Source of the DNA: Cedecea davisae DSM 4568
Lineage (GTDB): Bacteria > Pseudomonadota > Gammaproteobacteria > Enterobacterales > Enterobacteriaceae
NCBI RefSeq assembly: GCF_000412335.2
Contig: NZ_KE161030.1
Coordinates: forward strand, 3,836,626 to 3,900,625
Direction of reading: 5' to 3'
Length of the DNA stretch: 64,000 nucleotides
Shown: positions 26,169 through 36,331 of the stretch, piece after piece
Numbering within the stretch: position 1 is the stretch's first letter
Layout: each line of letters opens with the position of its first letter
Notes under the pieces: generated by a model
What the model was told of the DNA's origin: nothing
What the model saw: only the letters and a program-made list of their open reading frames with translations
Databases searched by the model: none
Translations under genes and position numbers: made by a program

Positions 26169-26260
26169 AAGCCCTCCTGCTATTATCTCGCAGTTTCTCT
26201 CTATAACAGTGCAATGTCAAAAAATATATTTGAATTTCCATATATGAAAGAAGCAAAGCT
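26169..26260 (-). promoter_or_regulatory. Promoter/operator region of arsRDABC
   Basis: Contains AGGAGGGC as ribosome binding site just before arsR, a TTGACA at 26213-26218 (minus strand) and an AT-rich near-palindrome CATATATGGAAATTCAAATATAT further upstream (about 26222-26246). Exact -10 and operator limits cannot be fixed by eye. Confidence 0.5.
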
Positions 26261-26360
26261 TCTCTCTACGTCTAGTATGGACAGCGAGATAATCTAGAGT
26301 AACCTCTTATACTAGGAAGCCCTGAAGACATCCACAGGGCACATTCTGTTAGAGTTAATA

Positions 26361-28136
26361 TTAAGCTGGAGGTAGCGCCCAAAGTTCTTCAAGGTTCACA
26401 TCGTCGCTGCTGGGTCGATGCTGTTTCAGCAGCGGGTCAATTTTCAATATCATTGGAAGATCAAAAGCGGTTCCAGTGACTACGCAGCAGCCCTTGGCTA
26501 GAGTCGGTATGAGAGCCTTAGAACTGGAATCTAACGTGCTAATTGTATTGTCTAATAGCATAAGGTCGCGATCGTTAACCAATCGGTGTATGAAGAAATT
26601 GTGAATCTGGGAAACAATAGTAGGTGAAATATCTGCAGGCCGCTGACTAGATAGTGTGAGGTATACGCCATACTTGCGTCCCTCCTTAATTATTTCTTCA
26701 AAGAGTTCAAGCCGGTAGTCTTTCCAGATTTCATGCTCACGGGTGGACTGCTCTGACAAAATATTGTGTGCCTCATCAATGATAAGGTGCAGAGTCCGGC
26801 TTGGAGGGCTTTTAAGATTCTCTGCATCTTTATGATTTGTGTAGAAATTTTTGGCTACAAGCAGTGGCAAGATCTTTTTTATCTCATTCTTGCATTTCTT
26901 TAAAGAGATGACATGTAAGAGATGCGGAGGTTGTGGCACATCAACGATTTCAAGAACATTACGCAGAGCCGATATAGATGATTTGGCCCTAGCTAGCACC
27001 GGTTGAATGTGTTCGTATTGGGCATAGCCAAATACAACATCTGAACAGAGTTGGAGGTAGCACCGCAATATTAGTTCGTCGAATTGATCAATTCCATCTA
27101 AATTAACACTCTCATCAATAATGGGTTTGATATTCGCGTCAAATCCATTGCCATTTGAATTATAGTACGTGCCGCTGGCATGCTTAAAATACTTATCTTT
27201 ATTGTAATAAATAATTCCTTTTAAATGTTCTTGAAGCAATTCGCAGTCAATCATGCGTGCAATTTCACGGCTCAAATCCAAAGCATCTGATTTCGCTTCA
27301 CCTGTACTAAAAACTTTTTCAAAAACCTTTTCTACATACCTTTTGAGTGGCGTAGTTTTAAATTTTTCCTTACCAGATAGAACGCGACGCAGAAATGGCT
27401 GTTGTGTGTTCGTAGTTGCCTGAAACAAGAGGCTTAGGGTTTCGACATCCCAAAAATGAGCGCCTTCAATCTTGAATTTGTGCTTTGCTTTTTTAGAGTC
27501 CAGCACTGTGATTTGCTTATTCTTAGCTGGTAGTAGCTGATCTTCCGTGTATTCACCATTAAAATCTATGATAACGAACTGGCTCTTGTGCTGTAATGCT
27601 TGGAGCCGCTCATTAAAAAGTGTAGTATAAAGTTTAGCTAGCGTATTAGATTTACCACTCCCGGTGTTACCAAATATGCCCAAATGGCTGTTGAATAATC
27701 GCATCCATGGGAGGTTGATGGGTACATTCTCCTTGAGCATAGAGCCAATAGAAAAACCTGTTTTACCGTCCGCCCCATAAATTTTCCCTACCATAAGTTC
27801 GCTGAGTAGAGATGCCTTGTCTCGGATCATCGGCATGTACTTCACACCTTCAAAAAACTTATCATCTACTATATAACCAATGGGGCGAACATCCACTTTT
27901 CGTACATATTGGACCTTCTCGGCATCAGTCTCTAGCCTTTTCTCATCCAAAAATTCACCTTCAACAAGACAGACAATATCTATAAAGCCTCGCTGAATAG
28001 ATACGTGCTCCCGAAGTGAAATACCTCTGTACTTAACTCCTCCGTAGAAAATAGTCTCATGATTGGAGTCTTCAAAAATTCGAAGGGAGATACGCACTCC
28101 ACTCACTGCAATAACCTCACCTACGATGATACTCAT
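26361..28136 (-). CDS. HerA-like ATPase/helicase of a SIR2-HerA defence system
   Basis: A 591-residue HerA/FtsK-superfamily ATPase: N-terminal beta-barrel HAS domain (about 1-100), Walker A GNTGSGKS (156-163), Walker B LIIDEAH (451-457), sensor SSQRPADI (496-503) and Arg-finger RLVND (518-522). HerA forms hexamers. In SIR2-HerA (also called Nezha) it assembles with the SIR2 protein to sense phage and trigger NAD+ depletion and/or DNA cleavage. Its ATG overlaps the SIR2 stop (ATGA), so both are made together. Confidence 0.93.
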   Translation of the reverse strand: MSIIVGEVIAVSGVRISLRIFEDSNHETIFYGGVKYRGISLREHVSIQRGFIDIVCLVEGEFLDEKRLETDAEKVQYVRKVDVRPIGYIVDDKFFEGVKYMPMIRDKASLLSELMVGKIYGADGKTGFSIGSMLKENVPINLPWMRLFNSHLGIFGNTGSGKSNTLAKLYTTLFNERLQALQHKSQFVIIDFNGEYTEDQLLPAKNKQITVLDSKKAKHKFKIEGAHFWDVETLSLLFQATTNTQQPFLRRVLSGKEKFKTTPLKRYVEKVFEKVFSTGEAKSDALDLSREIARMIDCELLQEHLKGIIYYNKDKYFKHASGTYYNSNGNGFDANIKPIIDESVNLDGIDQFDELILRCYLQLCSDVVFGYAQYEHIQPVLARAKSSISALRNVLEIVDVPQPPHLLHVISLKKCKNEIKKILPLLVAKNFYTNHKDAENLKSPPSRTLHLIIDEAHNILSEQSTREHEIWKDYRLELFEEIIKEGRKYGVYLTLSSQRPADISPTIVSQIHNFFIHRLVNDRDLMLLDNTISTLDSSSKALIPTLAKGCCVVTGTAFDLPMILKIDPLLKQHRPSSDDVNLEELWALPPA

Positions 28137-29281
28137 ATCAGATCCTCCTCTTCAGCTTTTAATGGAGGTTCATAAGTGTCTGGCGTGAGTGAGAAAACAT
28201 ATTTATTGAAATTGGTGAAGTCCATATTCATATCTTCAGCGGGCCCAATTACTTGGACGTTTTTCCAAGATTTGAATTCTTCCCGCATGCTATTTGCACT
28301 ATTGTTGCTATAACAACAAATAAAAGTATGAAGTTGTGGGTTGGAGAGGGAGCGTTGGATAAGTCTGAGAATGTGTTCATCAGCAAACGAAAAGCCAAAT
28401 GTTATGAGTATAGAATTTGGTTTTTCAAGCTCATAGCTTAATAGCCTGAGCATCTGGTAGTAGTGTTCTTCGAAGACAGTTTCGTAAAACTTCCACTTAG
28501 TGGGGTTGACAATAGGTAGCTTATTGTACTCCCCCCAGAAAATATCTATCTGGTCTTGACTGAATGCCAAGGATGGAATGCCTTCAGTTCTGTTGCCATC
28601 GACACCAAGAAATTCGGAATATCCATTTAAATTTCCGAGTGTCTCTTCTGTCAAAAGGTTACTAAAATCATTGCGGTAATTGACTTCAATCTTATCACCG
28701 CTTTTTGACCAGTAAACCGAACCGTGAAGATGGATAATGTTTAGCTGCGGGATGCCATAGTTGCTTCGTTCAAATACTCCAGTTTGACATTGAAACGTAC
28801 TGAAGTTTTTGGAATGAAGATGCTTTGTGTGAAATCCGGAGGTACCATCATTCACCACAAAATCATGTGATCCCTTCATGAGAAGGCTGTCAGCTGTATG
28901 GGACAGGCATCCATCATAGTTTGTGGTAAAAATATTGATTTTGCGGTTGAGGTCTTTCCTTCTATCCAACAACCCCAAAAGGGTTGTTAAAAAAATCTCA
29001 TAATTCTTGAGATTTTCTTTTCCTTTATTCGTTGTAACGAAACTTGGATTGAATGTCTGCACTGGAAAAATACATGTGTTGTAGTAGTGCATGAATAACG
29101 CGGTTCGCTTCTCTGGCGAGTTTTCAAACTGTGTGGCGAGCGTTTCGATCGTTTCTCGCCGTCCCTCTGCATTCTTGATGGCTAGGGACAGCGTCGGGAA
29201 CAAGTCTGCTGAAGCGCCTGAGCCAATCAGTATGTTGATGTTCTTATTGTATATATCCAATGGCTGGATCGCCTCAAACAT
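28133..29281 (-). CDS. SIR2-family NADase of a SIR2-HerA defence system
   Basis: A 382-residue protein with SIR2 motifs: LIGSGAS near 18-24, FTTNYDG (118-124) and HLHGSVYW (184-191, His186 as the likely catalytic base). Residues 295-340 give a second nucleotide-fold strand (ILITFGFSFADEHI). As in other defence SIR2 proteins it probably hydrolyses NAD+ on infection, killing or stalling the cell. First gene of the pair, with the HerA gene overlapping by 4 bases. Placed 200 bp from the island integrase, a usual cargo slot. Confidence 0.92.
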   Translation of the reverse strand: MFEAIQPLDIYNKNINILIGSGASADLFPTLSLAIKNAEGRRETIETLATQFENSPEKRTALFMHYYNTCIFPVQTFNPSFVTTNKGKENLKNYEIFLTTLLGLLDRRKDLNRKINIFTTNYDGCLSHTADSLLMKGSHDFVVNDGTSGFHTKHLHSKNFSTFQCQTGVFERSNYGIPQLNIIHLHGSVYWSKSGDKIEVNYRNDFSNLLTEETLGNLNGYSEFLGVDGNRTEGIPSLAFSQDQIDIFWGEYNKLPIVNPTKWKFYETVFEEHYYQMLRLLSYELEKPNSILITFGFSFADEHILRLIQRSLSNPQLHTFICCYSNNSANSMREEFKSWKNVQVIGPAEDMNMDFTNFNKYVFSLTPDTYEPPLKAEEEDLI

Positions 29282-29487
29282 ACTTACCTCCCTTATTTAG
29301 TTTTGTCTAAAATAGCATCAGTGTATAGGCAGACCAAGTTTTGACTTAGGCAAAAAATTTGTAGCAATAGCCACTATTTCTCTGGTTTTCAACTATTGCA
29401 GTTAGCAGCATATATTGAATTACATCCATCCAGACGTCTAGGTACCCAGACGAATGCAATTGCTTTTCGAGACTGCCTTTCAACATT

Positions 29488-30681
29488 TCAGCTTGTAATA
29501 ATCCCTTCCTTGCCTAAATTACTAGTAAAATCACCATACCACTGCATCATCGCCCTCCTCCCCTCCAGATATTGAGCATGGTTATACGTTCCACGAATTG
29601 AGTTCTTATCGACGTGAGCCAGCTGTAGCTCGATCCAGGCCGAGTTAAATCCCTGCTCATGCAAAATGGTACTCATCGTGTGGCGGAATCCATGCCCTGT
29701 AACGCGTCCTGCATAGCCGATGCGCCTTACCAACACAGTCAATGCCATATCACTCATCGGTTTCTTAGGATTATTACGTCCTGGGAACAGCAACTCTCCT
29801 GCTCCCGTCATGGGTTTAAGCTGATTAAGCAGGTCAATTGCCTGGCTTGATAACGGAACCAGATGAGGTCGGCGCATTTTCATTCGCTCTGCTGGTACGT
29901 TCCAAACCTTCCGCTCAAAATCAAACTCCTGCCACTCCGCTTGCCTCAATTCCCCAGGCCTTACTCCAGTCAAAATAAGTAATTGCATCGCAATCTTAAC
30001 AATCACACTACCGGCATAGGTGTTCAGAGTCCGAAGAAACTCAGGCAGTTCATCCTGGGTCAAAAAAGCATAGTGCTCTTTCTCATGGGGAGCTACGGCG
30101 CTGGCTAGATCGGGAGCTGGATTGTACTCAGCCCTGCCAGTCACAACCGCATACTTCCAGACCTCTCCACAACGCTGGCGAACCTTACGGACCTTCTCAG
30201 TTGCTCCTCGAGTTTCTATCTTTGAAAGAACAGCAAGCAACTCCATCGGTTTGATATCTTTGATTGGTCGGTGGCCGATATAAGGAAATACATCCTTCTC
30301 AAAGGTTCTCATCATCTCTTCACGATAGGAGACAGACCAGCGATCATAGCGACGCTGATACCACTCCCGAGTGATAGCCTCAAACGAGTTTTCAGCGTCC
30401 TGCTTGCGACTGAGCTTCTCCATTTTTCTTTCGAGAGAAGGATCGTTACCAGCTGCTAATGTTCTTTTAGCATCCTCACGCTTGCTTCGTGCTTCAGCTA
30501 AAGAAACAGCAGGATAAACACCAAGCGCAAGTACATTTTCCCCTCCAGGCGTACGATACTTCAGACGCCAGTATTTCTTACCGTTGGGGTTAACCAATAA
30601 GTAAAGACTCCCACCATCAGCCAATTTGTAGGGCTTCTCTTTCGGCTTTGCAGTTTCAACCTGACGAGCAGTTAACTTCAT
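29488..30681 (-). CDS. P4/CP4-57-type tyrosine integrase of the genomic island
   Basis: A 397-residue integrase with the DUF4102 arm-binding N-terminus (AKPKEKPYKLADGGSLYLLV), a SAM-like core-binding domain, and catalytic Arg (GVRPGELR), HGFRHT and the Tyr in GTYNHAQYLE. It lies 165 bases from the 3' end of tRNA-Gly(CCC), on the same strand, which is where this family integrates. It marks the right end of the island. Confidence 0.97.
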   Translation of the reverse strand: MKLTARQVETAKPKEKPYKLADGGSLYLLVNPNGKKYWRLKYRTPGGENVLALGVYPAVSLAEARSKREDAKRTLAAGNDPSLERKMEKLSRKQDAENSFEAITREWYQRRYDRWSVSYREEMMRTFEKDVFPYIGHRPIKDIKPMELLAVLSKIETRGATEKVRKVRQRCGEVWKYAVVTGRAEYNPAPDLASAVAPHEKEHYAFLTQDELPEFLRTLNTYAGSVIVKIAMQLLILTGVRPGELRQAEWQEFDFERKVWNVPAERMKMRRPHLVPLSSQAIDLLNQLKPMTGAGELLFPGRNNPKKPMSDMALTVLVRRIGYAGRVTGHGFRHTMSTILHEQGFNSAWIELQLAHVDKNSIRGTYNHAQYLEGRRAMMQWYGDFTSNLGKEGIITS

Positions 30682-30757
30682 TGGGGGTACCTCTCAGCAT
30701 GGGGTACAATTATACCCCCATCCATACCCCCACATTGAGCTTGACCCTGGGGGAGTA
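30682..30757. repeat. Cluster of TGGGGGTA boxes upstream of the integrase
   Basis: Boxes at 30682-30689 (TGGGGGTA), 30700-30706 (TGGGGTA), and the reverse complement TACCCCCA at 30713-30720 and 30725-30732, plus TGGGGGAGTA at 30748-30757. The first touches the integrase start codon. Such repeats between int and att are good candidates for integrase arm sites or for autoregulation. Confidence 0.6.
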
Positions 30758-30845
30758 TTATTGAGTTCAATAGACTAATAGAATGCTATAACTGCTGATT
30801 TATCAAGGAAAAATTGAGTTGGGTAGACTTCAGAAGACTTGAGTT

Positions 30846-30919
30846 TGGAGCGGGCGAAGGGAATCGAACCCTCGTATAGAGCTTGGGAAGCTCTCGTTCT
30901 ACCATTGAACTACGCCCGC
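30846..30919 (-). tRNA. glyU: tRNA-Gly (anticodon CCC), island attachment site
   Basis: A complete 74-base tRNA with encoded CCA: acceptor stem GCGGGCG/CGCCCGC, D-loop AGTTCAATGGTA, anticodon loop TTCCCAA (anticodon CCC), T-arm GAGGGTTCGATTCCC. It matches E. coli glyU base for base as far as I can recall. The island is joined to its 3' end, so the tRNA stays intact and is the attL/attR half-site. No second copy of the 3' end is visible in the window, so the far end of the island is outside. Confidence 0.97.
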
Positions 30920-31006
30920 TTTAAGGTGCGTTAGGCATTATAGACTTTCAGTCCGCGCTGGCAAGAGCCTTTGCATCCAGGTGATGGTTTTTCAAGCACT
31001 TTTTCA

Positions 31007-31759
31007 TTAACAAGAAGGTCTGAGGTAGCGCTGAGGGTCGATTGCGGTAGCGCGATAGCGAATCTGGAAATGCAGGCGAACCGAGTCTGCGCCGCTATTT
31101 CCCATAGTGGCAATCTTCTGCCCGGCCTTAACTTTCTCTCCGGTATTTACCAGCATCGTGTCGTTATGGGCGTAGGCGGTAATGTACTCTTCGCTGTGCT
31201 TAATCATCACCAGGTTACCGTAACCGCGCAGCTGGTTGCCCACGTAGACCACCGTCCCGGCCGCTGAAGCGTAAATTGGCTGCCCGCGTGAACCCGAGAT
31301 ATCGATGCCTTTATTGCCGCCGTCGCTGTTTGAGAAAGGCTCAACAATGTTGCCTTTTGTCGGCCATAACCAGCAGCGGGAACCCCCCGGAGGCGGAGCA
31401 ACTTTCGCTATAGTGCCGCTGCCCGAGCTACGAGACGTAGAGGTATTTTTTGCGGTAGCGGTATTTTTAGGCCGCGCAGCCGATGCAGAACCTTTGACTC
31501 GCACCCGCTGCCCCACCTGTAAAGTGTAAGGCGCAGAAATATTATTAAGCCGTGCCAGTTCACCCACGCTGCTGCCGGTCATCCGCGAGATTCTGGATAA
31601 CGTGTCGCCGCGTTTTACGGTGTAGACGGAACCGCTGAAGGTGCCTTCGTTGCGGGAGGTTTTGGCTGATTTCTGCGAGGAGCACGCCGTCAGCAGGAAG
31701 CTCATCAGTAAAATGAGGGCCGTAGCCTGCCAGCGTTTGAAGAAGCTTTCCTTGCTCAA
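31007..31759 (-). CDS. actS: ActS (YgeR), LysM/LytM lipoprotein amidase activator
   Basis: A 250-residue lipoprotein: signal peptide with lipobox LLTACSS, LysM domain (YTVKRGDTLSRISRMTG), a Thr/Ser-rich linker, and a degenerate LytM/M23 domain (GNKGIDISGSRGQPIYA, then ITAYAHNDTM and RLHFQIRY). E. coli ActS activates the amidase AmiC (and others) in the periplasm and has no hydrolytic activity itself. The TTG at 31757-31759, after AGGA, is chosen because no ATG gives a signal peptide; the longer frame has no support. First core gene next to glyU, as in E. coli. Confidence 0.9.
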   Translation of the reverse strand: MSKESFFKRWQATALILLMSFLLTACSSQKSAKTSRNEGTFSGSVYTVKRGDTLSRISRMTGSSVGELARLNNISAPYTLQVGQRVRVKGSASAARPKNTATAKNTSTSRSSGSGTIAKVAPPPGGSRCWLWPTKGNIVEPFSNSDGGNKGIDISGSRGQPIYASAAGTVVYVGNQLRGYGNLVMIKHSEEYITAYAHNDTMLVNTGEKVKAGQKIATMGNSGADSVRLHFQIRYRATAIDPQRYLRPSC

Positions 31760-31798
31760 ATCAATCCTCGGGAACGTCGGGTTAATCAAAGAAGAGAT

Positions 31799-31817
31799 CC
31801 CTCCCCGATGGGGAGGG
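31799..31817. terminator. GC-rich hairpin downstream of lysS
   Basis: CCCTCCCC, loop GAT, GGGGAGGG between lysS and actS. It has no thymine tail. Similar CCTCTCC/GGAGAGG hairpins occur at 53411, 55340 and 61043. Confidence 0.4.
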
Positions 31818-31826
31818 ACAGAGGCG

Positions 31827-33344
31827 TTACTTAACCGGGCGCAGAGCCGGGAACAGGATAACGTCGCGGATGGTGTGGCTGTTGGTGAACAGCATAACCA
31901 TACGGTCGATACCAATGCCCAGGCCCGCAGTCGGCGGCAGGCCGTGCTCCAGAGCGGTAACGTAGTCTTCGTCGAAGAACATCGCTTCGTCATCGCCCGC
32001 GTCTTTCGCCGCAACCTGGTCAGCAAAGCGCTGAGCCTGGTCTTCCGCATCATTCAGCTCGGAGAAGCCGTTGCCGATTTCACGGCCGCCGATGAAGAAT
32101 TCAAAGCGGTCGGTGATTTCAGGATTCTGGTCGTTACGACGTGCCAGCGGAGAGACTTCTGCCGGGTATTCGGTAATGAAGGTCGGCTGAATCAGATGGC
32201 TTTCAGCCACTTCTTCGAAGATCTCGGTCACTACGCGGCCCAGGCCCCAGCTCTTCTCGATTTTAATACCGATAGACTGGGCAATGGCCACCGCTTTATC
32301 CATATCGTCGAGGTCGGCGATGTTGGTTTCAGGACGGTGTTTTTTGATAGCTTCGCGCATGGTGAGTTTTTCGAACGGCTTGCCGAAGTCGAAGATCTCT
32401 TCACCGTATTTCACTTCGGTGGTGCCCAGAACGTCCTGCGCCAGGGTGCGGAACAGGGACTCGGTCAGCTCAATCAGATCTTTATAATCCGCATACGCCA
32501 TGTAGAGTTCCATCATGGTGAACTCTGGGTTATGGCGCGGAGAGATCCCTTCGTTACGGAAGTTACGGTTGATCTCGAATACGCGATCGAAACCGCCAAC
32601 CACCAGACGCTTCAGATACAGTTCCGGCGCAATACGCAGGTACATATCGATATCCAGCGCATTGTGGTGGGTGATGAACGGGCGAGCGGACGCGCCGCCA
32701 GGGATCACCTGCATCATCGGGGTTTCAACTTCCATAAAGTCACGGCCAACCATGAACTTACGGATACCGGCCATGATCTGAGAACGGATTTTAAAGGTGT
32801 TACGGGATTCATCGTTAGAGATGAGATCCAGATAACGCTGACGGTAGCGGGTTTCCTGATCCGCCAGACCGTGGAATTTATCCGGCAGCGGGCGCAGAGC
32901 TTTAGTCAGCAGGCGCAGTTCGGTACAGTGGATGGACAGCTCGCCGGTTTTGGTTTTGAACAGCTTACCGCGCGCGCCCAGGATATCCCCGAGATCCCAC
33001 TTCTTAAACTGCTCGTTATAGATACCTTCCGGCAGGTCATCGCGGGAGACGTACAGCTGAATGCGGCCGCCAACGTCCTGCAGGGTCACGAAGGAAGCTT
33101 TCCCCATGATACGGCGGGTCATCATACGGCCAGCAACGGTGACCTCAATGCCCAACGCTTCCAGCTCTTCGTTCTCTTTCGCGTCGAAGTCTGCGTGCAG
33201 TTGGTCTGAGGTGCTGTCACGACGGAAATCGTTCGGGAAGGCAATGCCCTGCTCGCGCAGAGCAGCCAGCTTCTCGCGGCGCGCTTTCAGTTCATTATTA
33301 AGATCGGCTGCCGCGTCTACGCCCTGTGCTTGTTGTTCAGACAT
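31827..33344 (-). CDS. lysS: Lysyl-tRNA synthetase (class II)
   Basis: A 505-residue class II LysRS charging tRNA-Lys with lysine. The anticodon-binding OB fold is N-terminal (about 60-175), followed by motif 1 (around YRQRYLDLI), motif 2 ([18 protein letters not shown], near 260) and motif 3 ([12 protein letters not shown], near 480). It is the second gene of the prfB-lysS operon, starting 9 bases after the prfB stop. The length matches E. coli LysS. Confidence 0.98.
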   Translation of the reverse strand: MSEQQAQGVDAAADLNNELKARREKLAALREQGIAFPNDFRRDSTSDQLHADFDAKENEELEALGIEVTVAGRMMTRRIMGKASFVTLQDVGGRIQLYVSRDDLPEGIYNEQFKKWDLGDILGARGKLFKTKTGELSIHCTELRLLTKALRPLPDKFHGLADQETRYRQRYLDLISNDESRNTFKIRSQIMAGIRKFMVGRDFMEVETPMMQVIPGGASARPFITHHNALDIDMYLRIAPELYLKRLVVGGFDRVFEINRNFRNEGISPRHNPEFTMMELYMAYADYKDLIELTESLFRTLAQDVLGTTEVKYGEEIFDFGKPFEKLTMREAIKKHRPETNIADLDDMDKAVAIAQSIGIKIEKSWGLGRVVTEIFEEVAESHLIQPTFITEYPAEVSPLARRNDQNPEITDRFEFFIGGREIGNGFSELNDAEDQAQRFADQVAAKDAGDDEAMFFDEDYVTALEHGLPPTAGLGIGIDRMVMLFTNSHTIRDVILFPALRPVK

Positions 33345-33353
33345 GTTGGTTCC

Positions 33354-34452
33354 TCATAACCCTGCTTTCAAACTTGCTTCGATAAATTTGTCCAGATCGC
33401 CGTCCAGTACCGCCTGCGTGTTGCGGGTTTCAACCCCGGTACGCAAATCTTTGATACGAGAGTCGTCGAGGACGTAAGAACGAATCTGGCTGCCCCAGCC
33501 GATATCCGATTTGTTGTCTTCCAGCGCCTGCTTCTCAGCATTCTTTTTCTGCATTTCCAGCTCGTACAGCTTCGCCTTCATCTGCTTCATGGCCTGATCT
33601 TTGTTCTTATGCTGCGAACGGTCGTTCTGGCACTGGGTCACGGTTCCGGTTGGAATGTGGGTAATACGCACCGCAGATTCCGTACGGTTAACGTGCTGAC
33701 CACCCGCGCCGGACGCGCGATATACGTCGATGCGTAAGTCCGCCGGGTTGATTTCGATATCAATATCATCGTCCACTTCCGGGTAAACAAACGCGGAGCT
33801 GAACGAGGTATGGCGGCGGCCACCGGAGTCAAACGGACTCTTACGCACCAGGCGGTGAACGCCAGTTTCGGTACGCAGCCAGCCAAAGGCATAATCGCCC
33901 TGAATACGGATAGTTACGGATTTAATCCCCGCAACGTCGCCTTCGGACTCTTCGATAATTTCGGTTTTAAAACCACGAGCTTCTGCCCAGCGCAGGTACA
34001 TACGCTCCAGCATGCTAGCCCAGTCTTGCGCTTCCGTACCGCCGGAACCCGCCTGAATGTCGATGTAGCAGTCGGCGCTGTCGTACTGGCCAGAGAACAT
34101 GCGGCGGAACTCAAGCTGAGCCAATTTGGCGTCCAGCTGATCCAGCTCGGCAACGGCCTCGTTAAAGGTCTCTTCGTCGTCGGCTTCTATAGCCAGTTCC
34201 AGCAAACCGGAAACATCTTCCAGTCCCTGAGCCATCTGGTCCAGCGTGTCGACAATCGCTTCCAGCGCGGAACGTTCTTTACCCAGCGCCTGTGCGCGTT
34301 CAGGTTCGTTCCAGACATCGGGCTGTTCCAGCTCGGCGTTTACTTCTTCGAGGCGCTCTTTCTTGGCATCATAGTCAAAGATACCCCCTAAGAACGTCGC
34401 TGCGCTCTGTGAGGTCCTGGATGCGGCTTTTTACCGGGTTAATTTCAAACAT
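33354..34452 (-). CDS. prfB: Peptide chain release factor 2, with programmed +1 frameshift
   Basis: RF2 ends translation at UGA and UAA. The gene has two parts: 25 codons from the ATG at 34452 to 34378, then an in-frame TGA at 34375-34377, and the main frame from 34376 down to 33354. The slip site reads CTTAGGGGGTATCTTTGAC, with the internal Shine-Dalgarno AGGGGGT and CTT-TGA-C that autoregulate RF2. The full protein is 365 residues, as in E. coli. GGQ motif ([15 protein letters not shown]) and the SPF stop-codon motif ([12 protein letters not shown]) are present. Confidence 0.98.
34371..34395 (-). promoter_or_regulatory. prfB programmed +1 frameshift site
   Basis: Minus strand CTTAGGGGGTATCTTTGAC: the Shine-Dalgarno-like AGGGGGT lies three bases before CTT, which is followed by the in-frame TGA. 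Low RF2 lets the ribosome slip from CTT to TTT and read GAC. Confidence 0.97.
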
Positions 34453-34591
34453 GCTTAATTTCTTATGTTGATTTCAGAAGATGAAATGCGGTCGTAAACC
34501 GGAAAGTTTACCGGATTTACGCCACATTTTGTAGCCTTGTCCCGGGCATATAGCCAAGTAATTAAAGTTGCATCGGCGTTCACAACGCAGG

Positions 34592-36325
34592 CTATATCGG
34601 CCAGAGATTTTCGATAAGCAGCTGCACGCTTCGGTTACCGCGAAACTCATTAACATCCAGCTTGTAAGCCAGCTCAACTTCGCGCACGCCGGGGTCCGGC
34701 CAGCGGCTGGTATCAATGTTAAAAGCAATGCCGTCCAGCAATGGACCGCCGCCAAGCGGCTCAACCATGACCTTCAGGTGGCGCTCGCCCACCAGCCGCT
34801 GCTGGAGGATGCGGAATTTGCCGTCAAACAGCGGCTCCGGGAACATTTGCCCCCACGGACCGGCATCTCTCAGCATCTCGGCAACCTCCAGCGTCATCTC
34901 CTGAGCGGAAAGCGGGCCATCAGACCAGATTTCGCCTTGTAACAGCGCCGGGTCCAGCCATTCACCGACCAGAGCGCCAAAGCGCTGGCGGAACTCGTCA
35001 AAACGCGCCTCTTCCAGCGACAACCCTGCCGCCATTGCGTGACCGCCGAACTTCAGCATCATGCCCGGGTAGAGCGTGTCCAGGCGTTCCAGAGCGTCTC
35101 GCATATGCAGGCCCTGCACCGAACGCCCCGAACCTTTCAGGGTGCCATCTCCGGCGGGAGCAAACGCAATTACCGGGCGATGAAAACGCTCTTTGATGCG
35201 GGAGGCCAGAATGCCGACCACGCCCTGATGCCACTCGGGATGGTACATCGCCAGACCGTAAGGCAGCTCTTCGCTGCTGCGCTCCAGCTGTTCGCACAGG
35301 GTCAGGGCTTCGACCTGCATACCCTGCTCAATCTCTTTACGGGTCTGGTTCAGAGCATCGAGTTCGTTAGCCAGCATGCGCGCTTCACCGAGATTATCGC
35401 TCAGCAGCAGCGCCACGCCGACGGACATATCGTCCAGCCGCCCGGCGGCATTAAGACGCGGGCCAAGCGCAAATCCGAGGTCGCTGGCAGCGATTTTATG
35501 CGGTTCACGGTTAGCCACTTCAAGCAGCGCCCGAATACCGGGACGGCATTTACCGGCGCGAATGCGGCTCAGCCCCTGCCAGGTAAGAATACGGTTATTG
35601 GCATCCAACGGGACGACGTCCGCTACGGTGCCGAGCGCAACCAAATCCAGCAGTTCCGCCAGGTTTGGAATGGCAAGCCCACGCTGTTCAAACCAGCCGT
35701 TGTCCCGCAGGTGGGTGCGCAGCGCAAGCATCAGATAAAACGCTACGCCAACGCCAGCCAGAGACTTAGACGGGAACTCACAGTCGTCCAGGTTCGGGTT
35801 GATAATGGCTTCAGCCGCAGGCAGGGTTTCTCCCGGCAGGTGGTGATCGGTCACCAGCACGGGAATACCCAACTGGTGCGCCCGCTCTACGCCAGAGTGG
35901 GAAGAGATGCCGTTATCTACGGTCAGAATCATCTGCGCGCCGCGAGCGTGGGCCTGATCGACAACCTCCGGGCTAAGCCCGTAGCCGTCTTCAAAACGGT
36001 TCGGCACAAGGTAGGCAATGTTCTCGCCCCCCATGCTGCGCAGCGCCAGCACGCTAAGCGCTGTGCTGGTCGCCCCATCGGCATCGAAATCACCAACAAC
36101 CATGATACGCAGGCCTTCACGCAGTGCGCCGTAGAGTAAGGCAACCGCCTGCTCCATCCCGCTAAGCTGCTGCCACGGCAGCATGCCTTTTACGCCGCGC
36201 TCCAGATCCTGTTCAGCGCGGATGCCGCGGCTGGCATACAGCCGCTGTAACAAAGGCGGCAGAGAAGCCGGAAGCGCCACCGAGCTATCCACGGCCCGGC
36301 GGCGAAGTTGCGTTTGCTGTTTCAC
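34592..36325 (-). CDS. recJ: Single-strand DNA-specific 5'-3' exonuclease RecJ
   Basis: A 577-residue DHH-superfamily exonuclease for mismatch repair, base excision and recombination. Motifs: DFDADGATSTA (about 77-87), VDNGISSHSG (about 136), TDHHLPG (about 158-164, DHH), and the DHHA1 part with GGHAMAAGLSL (about 424-434). Follows dsbC with only 6 bases between them and shares its operon, as in other enterics. Confidence 0.97.
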   Translation of the reverse strand: MKQQTQLRRRAVDSSVALPASLPPLLQRLYASRGIRAEQDLERGVKGMLPWQQLSGMEQAVALLYGALREGLRIMVVGDFDADGATSTALSVLALRSMGGENIAYLVPNRFEDGYGLSPEVVDQAHARGAQMILTVDNGISSHSGVERAHQLGIPVLVTDHHLPGETLPAAEAIINPNLDDCEFPSKSLAGVGVAFYLMLALRTHLRDNGWFEQRGLAIPNLAELLDLVALGTVADVVPLDANNRILTWQGLSRIRAGKCRPGIRALLEVANREPHKIAASDLGFALGPRLNAAGRLDDMSVGVALLLSDNLGEARMLANELDALNQTRKEIEQGMQVEALTLCEQLERSSEELPYGLAMYHPEWHQGVVGILASRIKERFHRPVIAFAPAGDGTLKGSGRSVQGLHMRDALERLDTLYPGMMLKFGGHAMAAGLSLEEARFDEFRQRFGALVGEWLDPALLQGEIWSDGPLSAQEMTLEVAEMLRDAGPWGQMFPEPLFDGKFRILQQRLVGERHLKVMVEPLGGGPLLDGIAFNIDTSRWPDPGVREVELAYKLDVNEFRGNRSVQLLIENLWPI

Positions 36326-36331
36326 CCGCGA

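Noticed and set aside
31641..33209. Long plus-strand open frame of 522 codons
   Set aside because: It lies opposite actS and lysS; lysS is certain from its motifs, and the opposite frame is open only because of GC-rich codon use.
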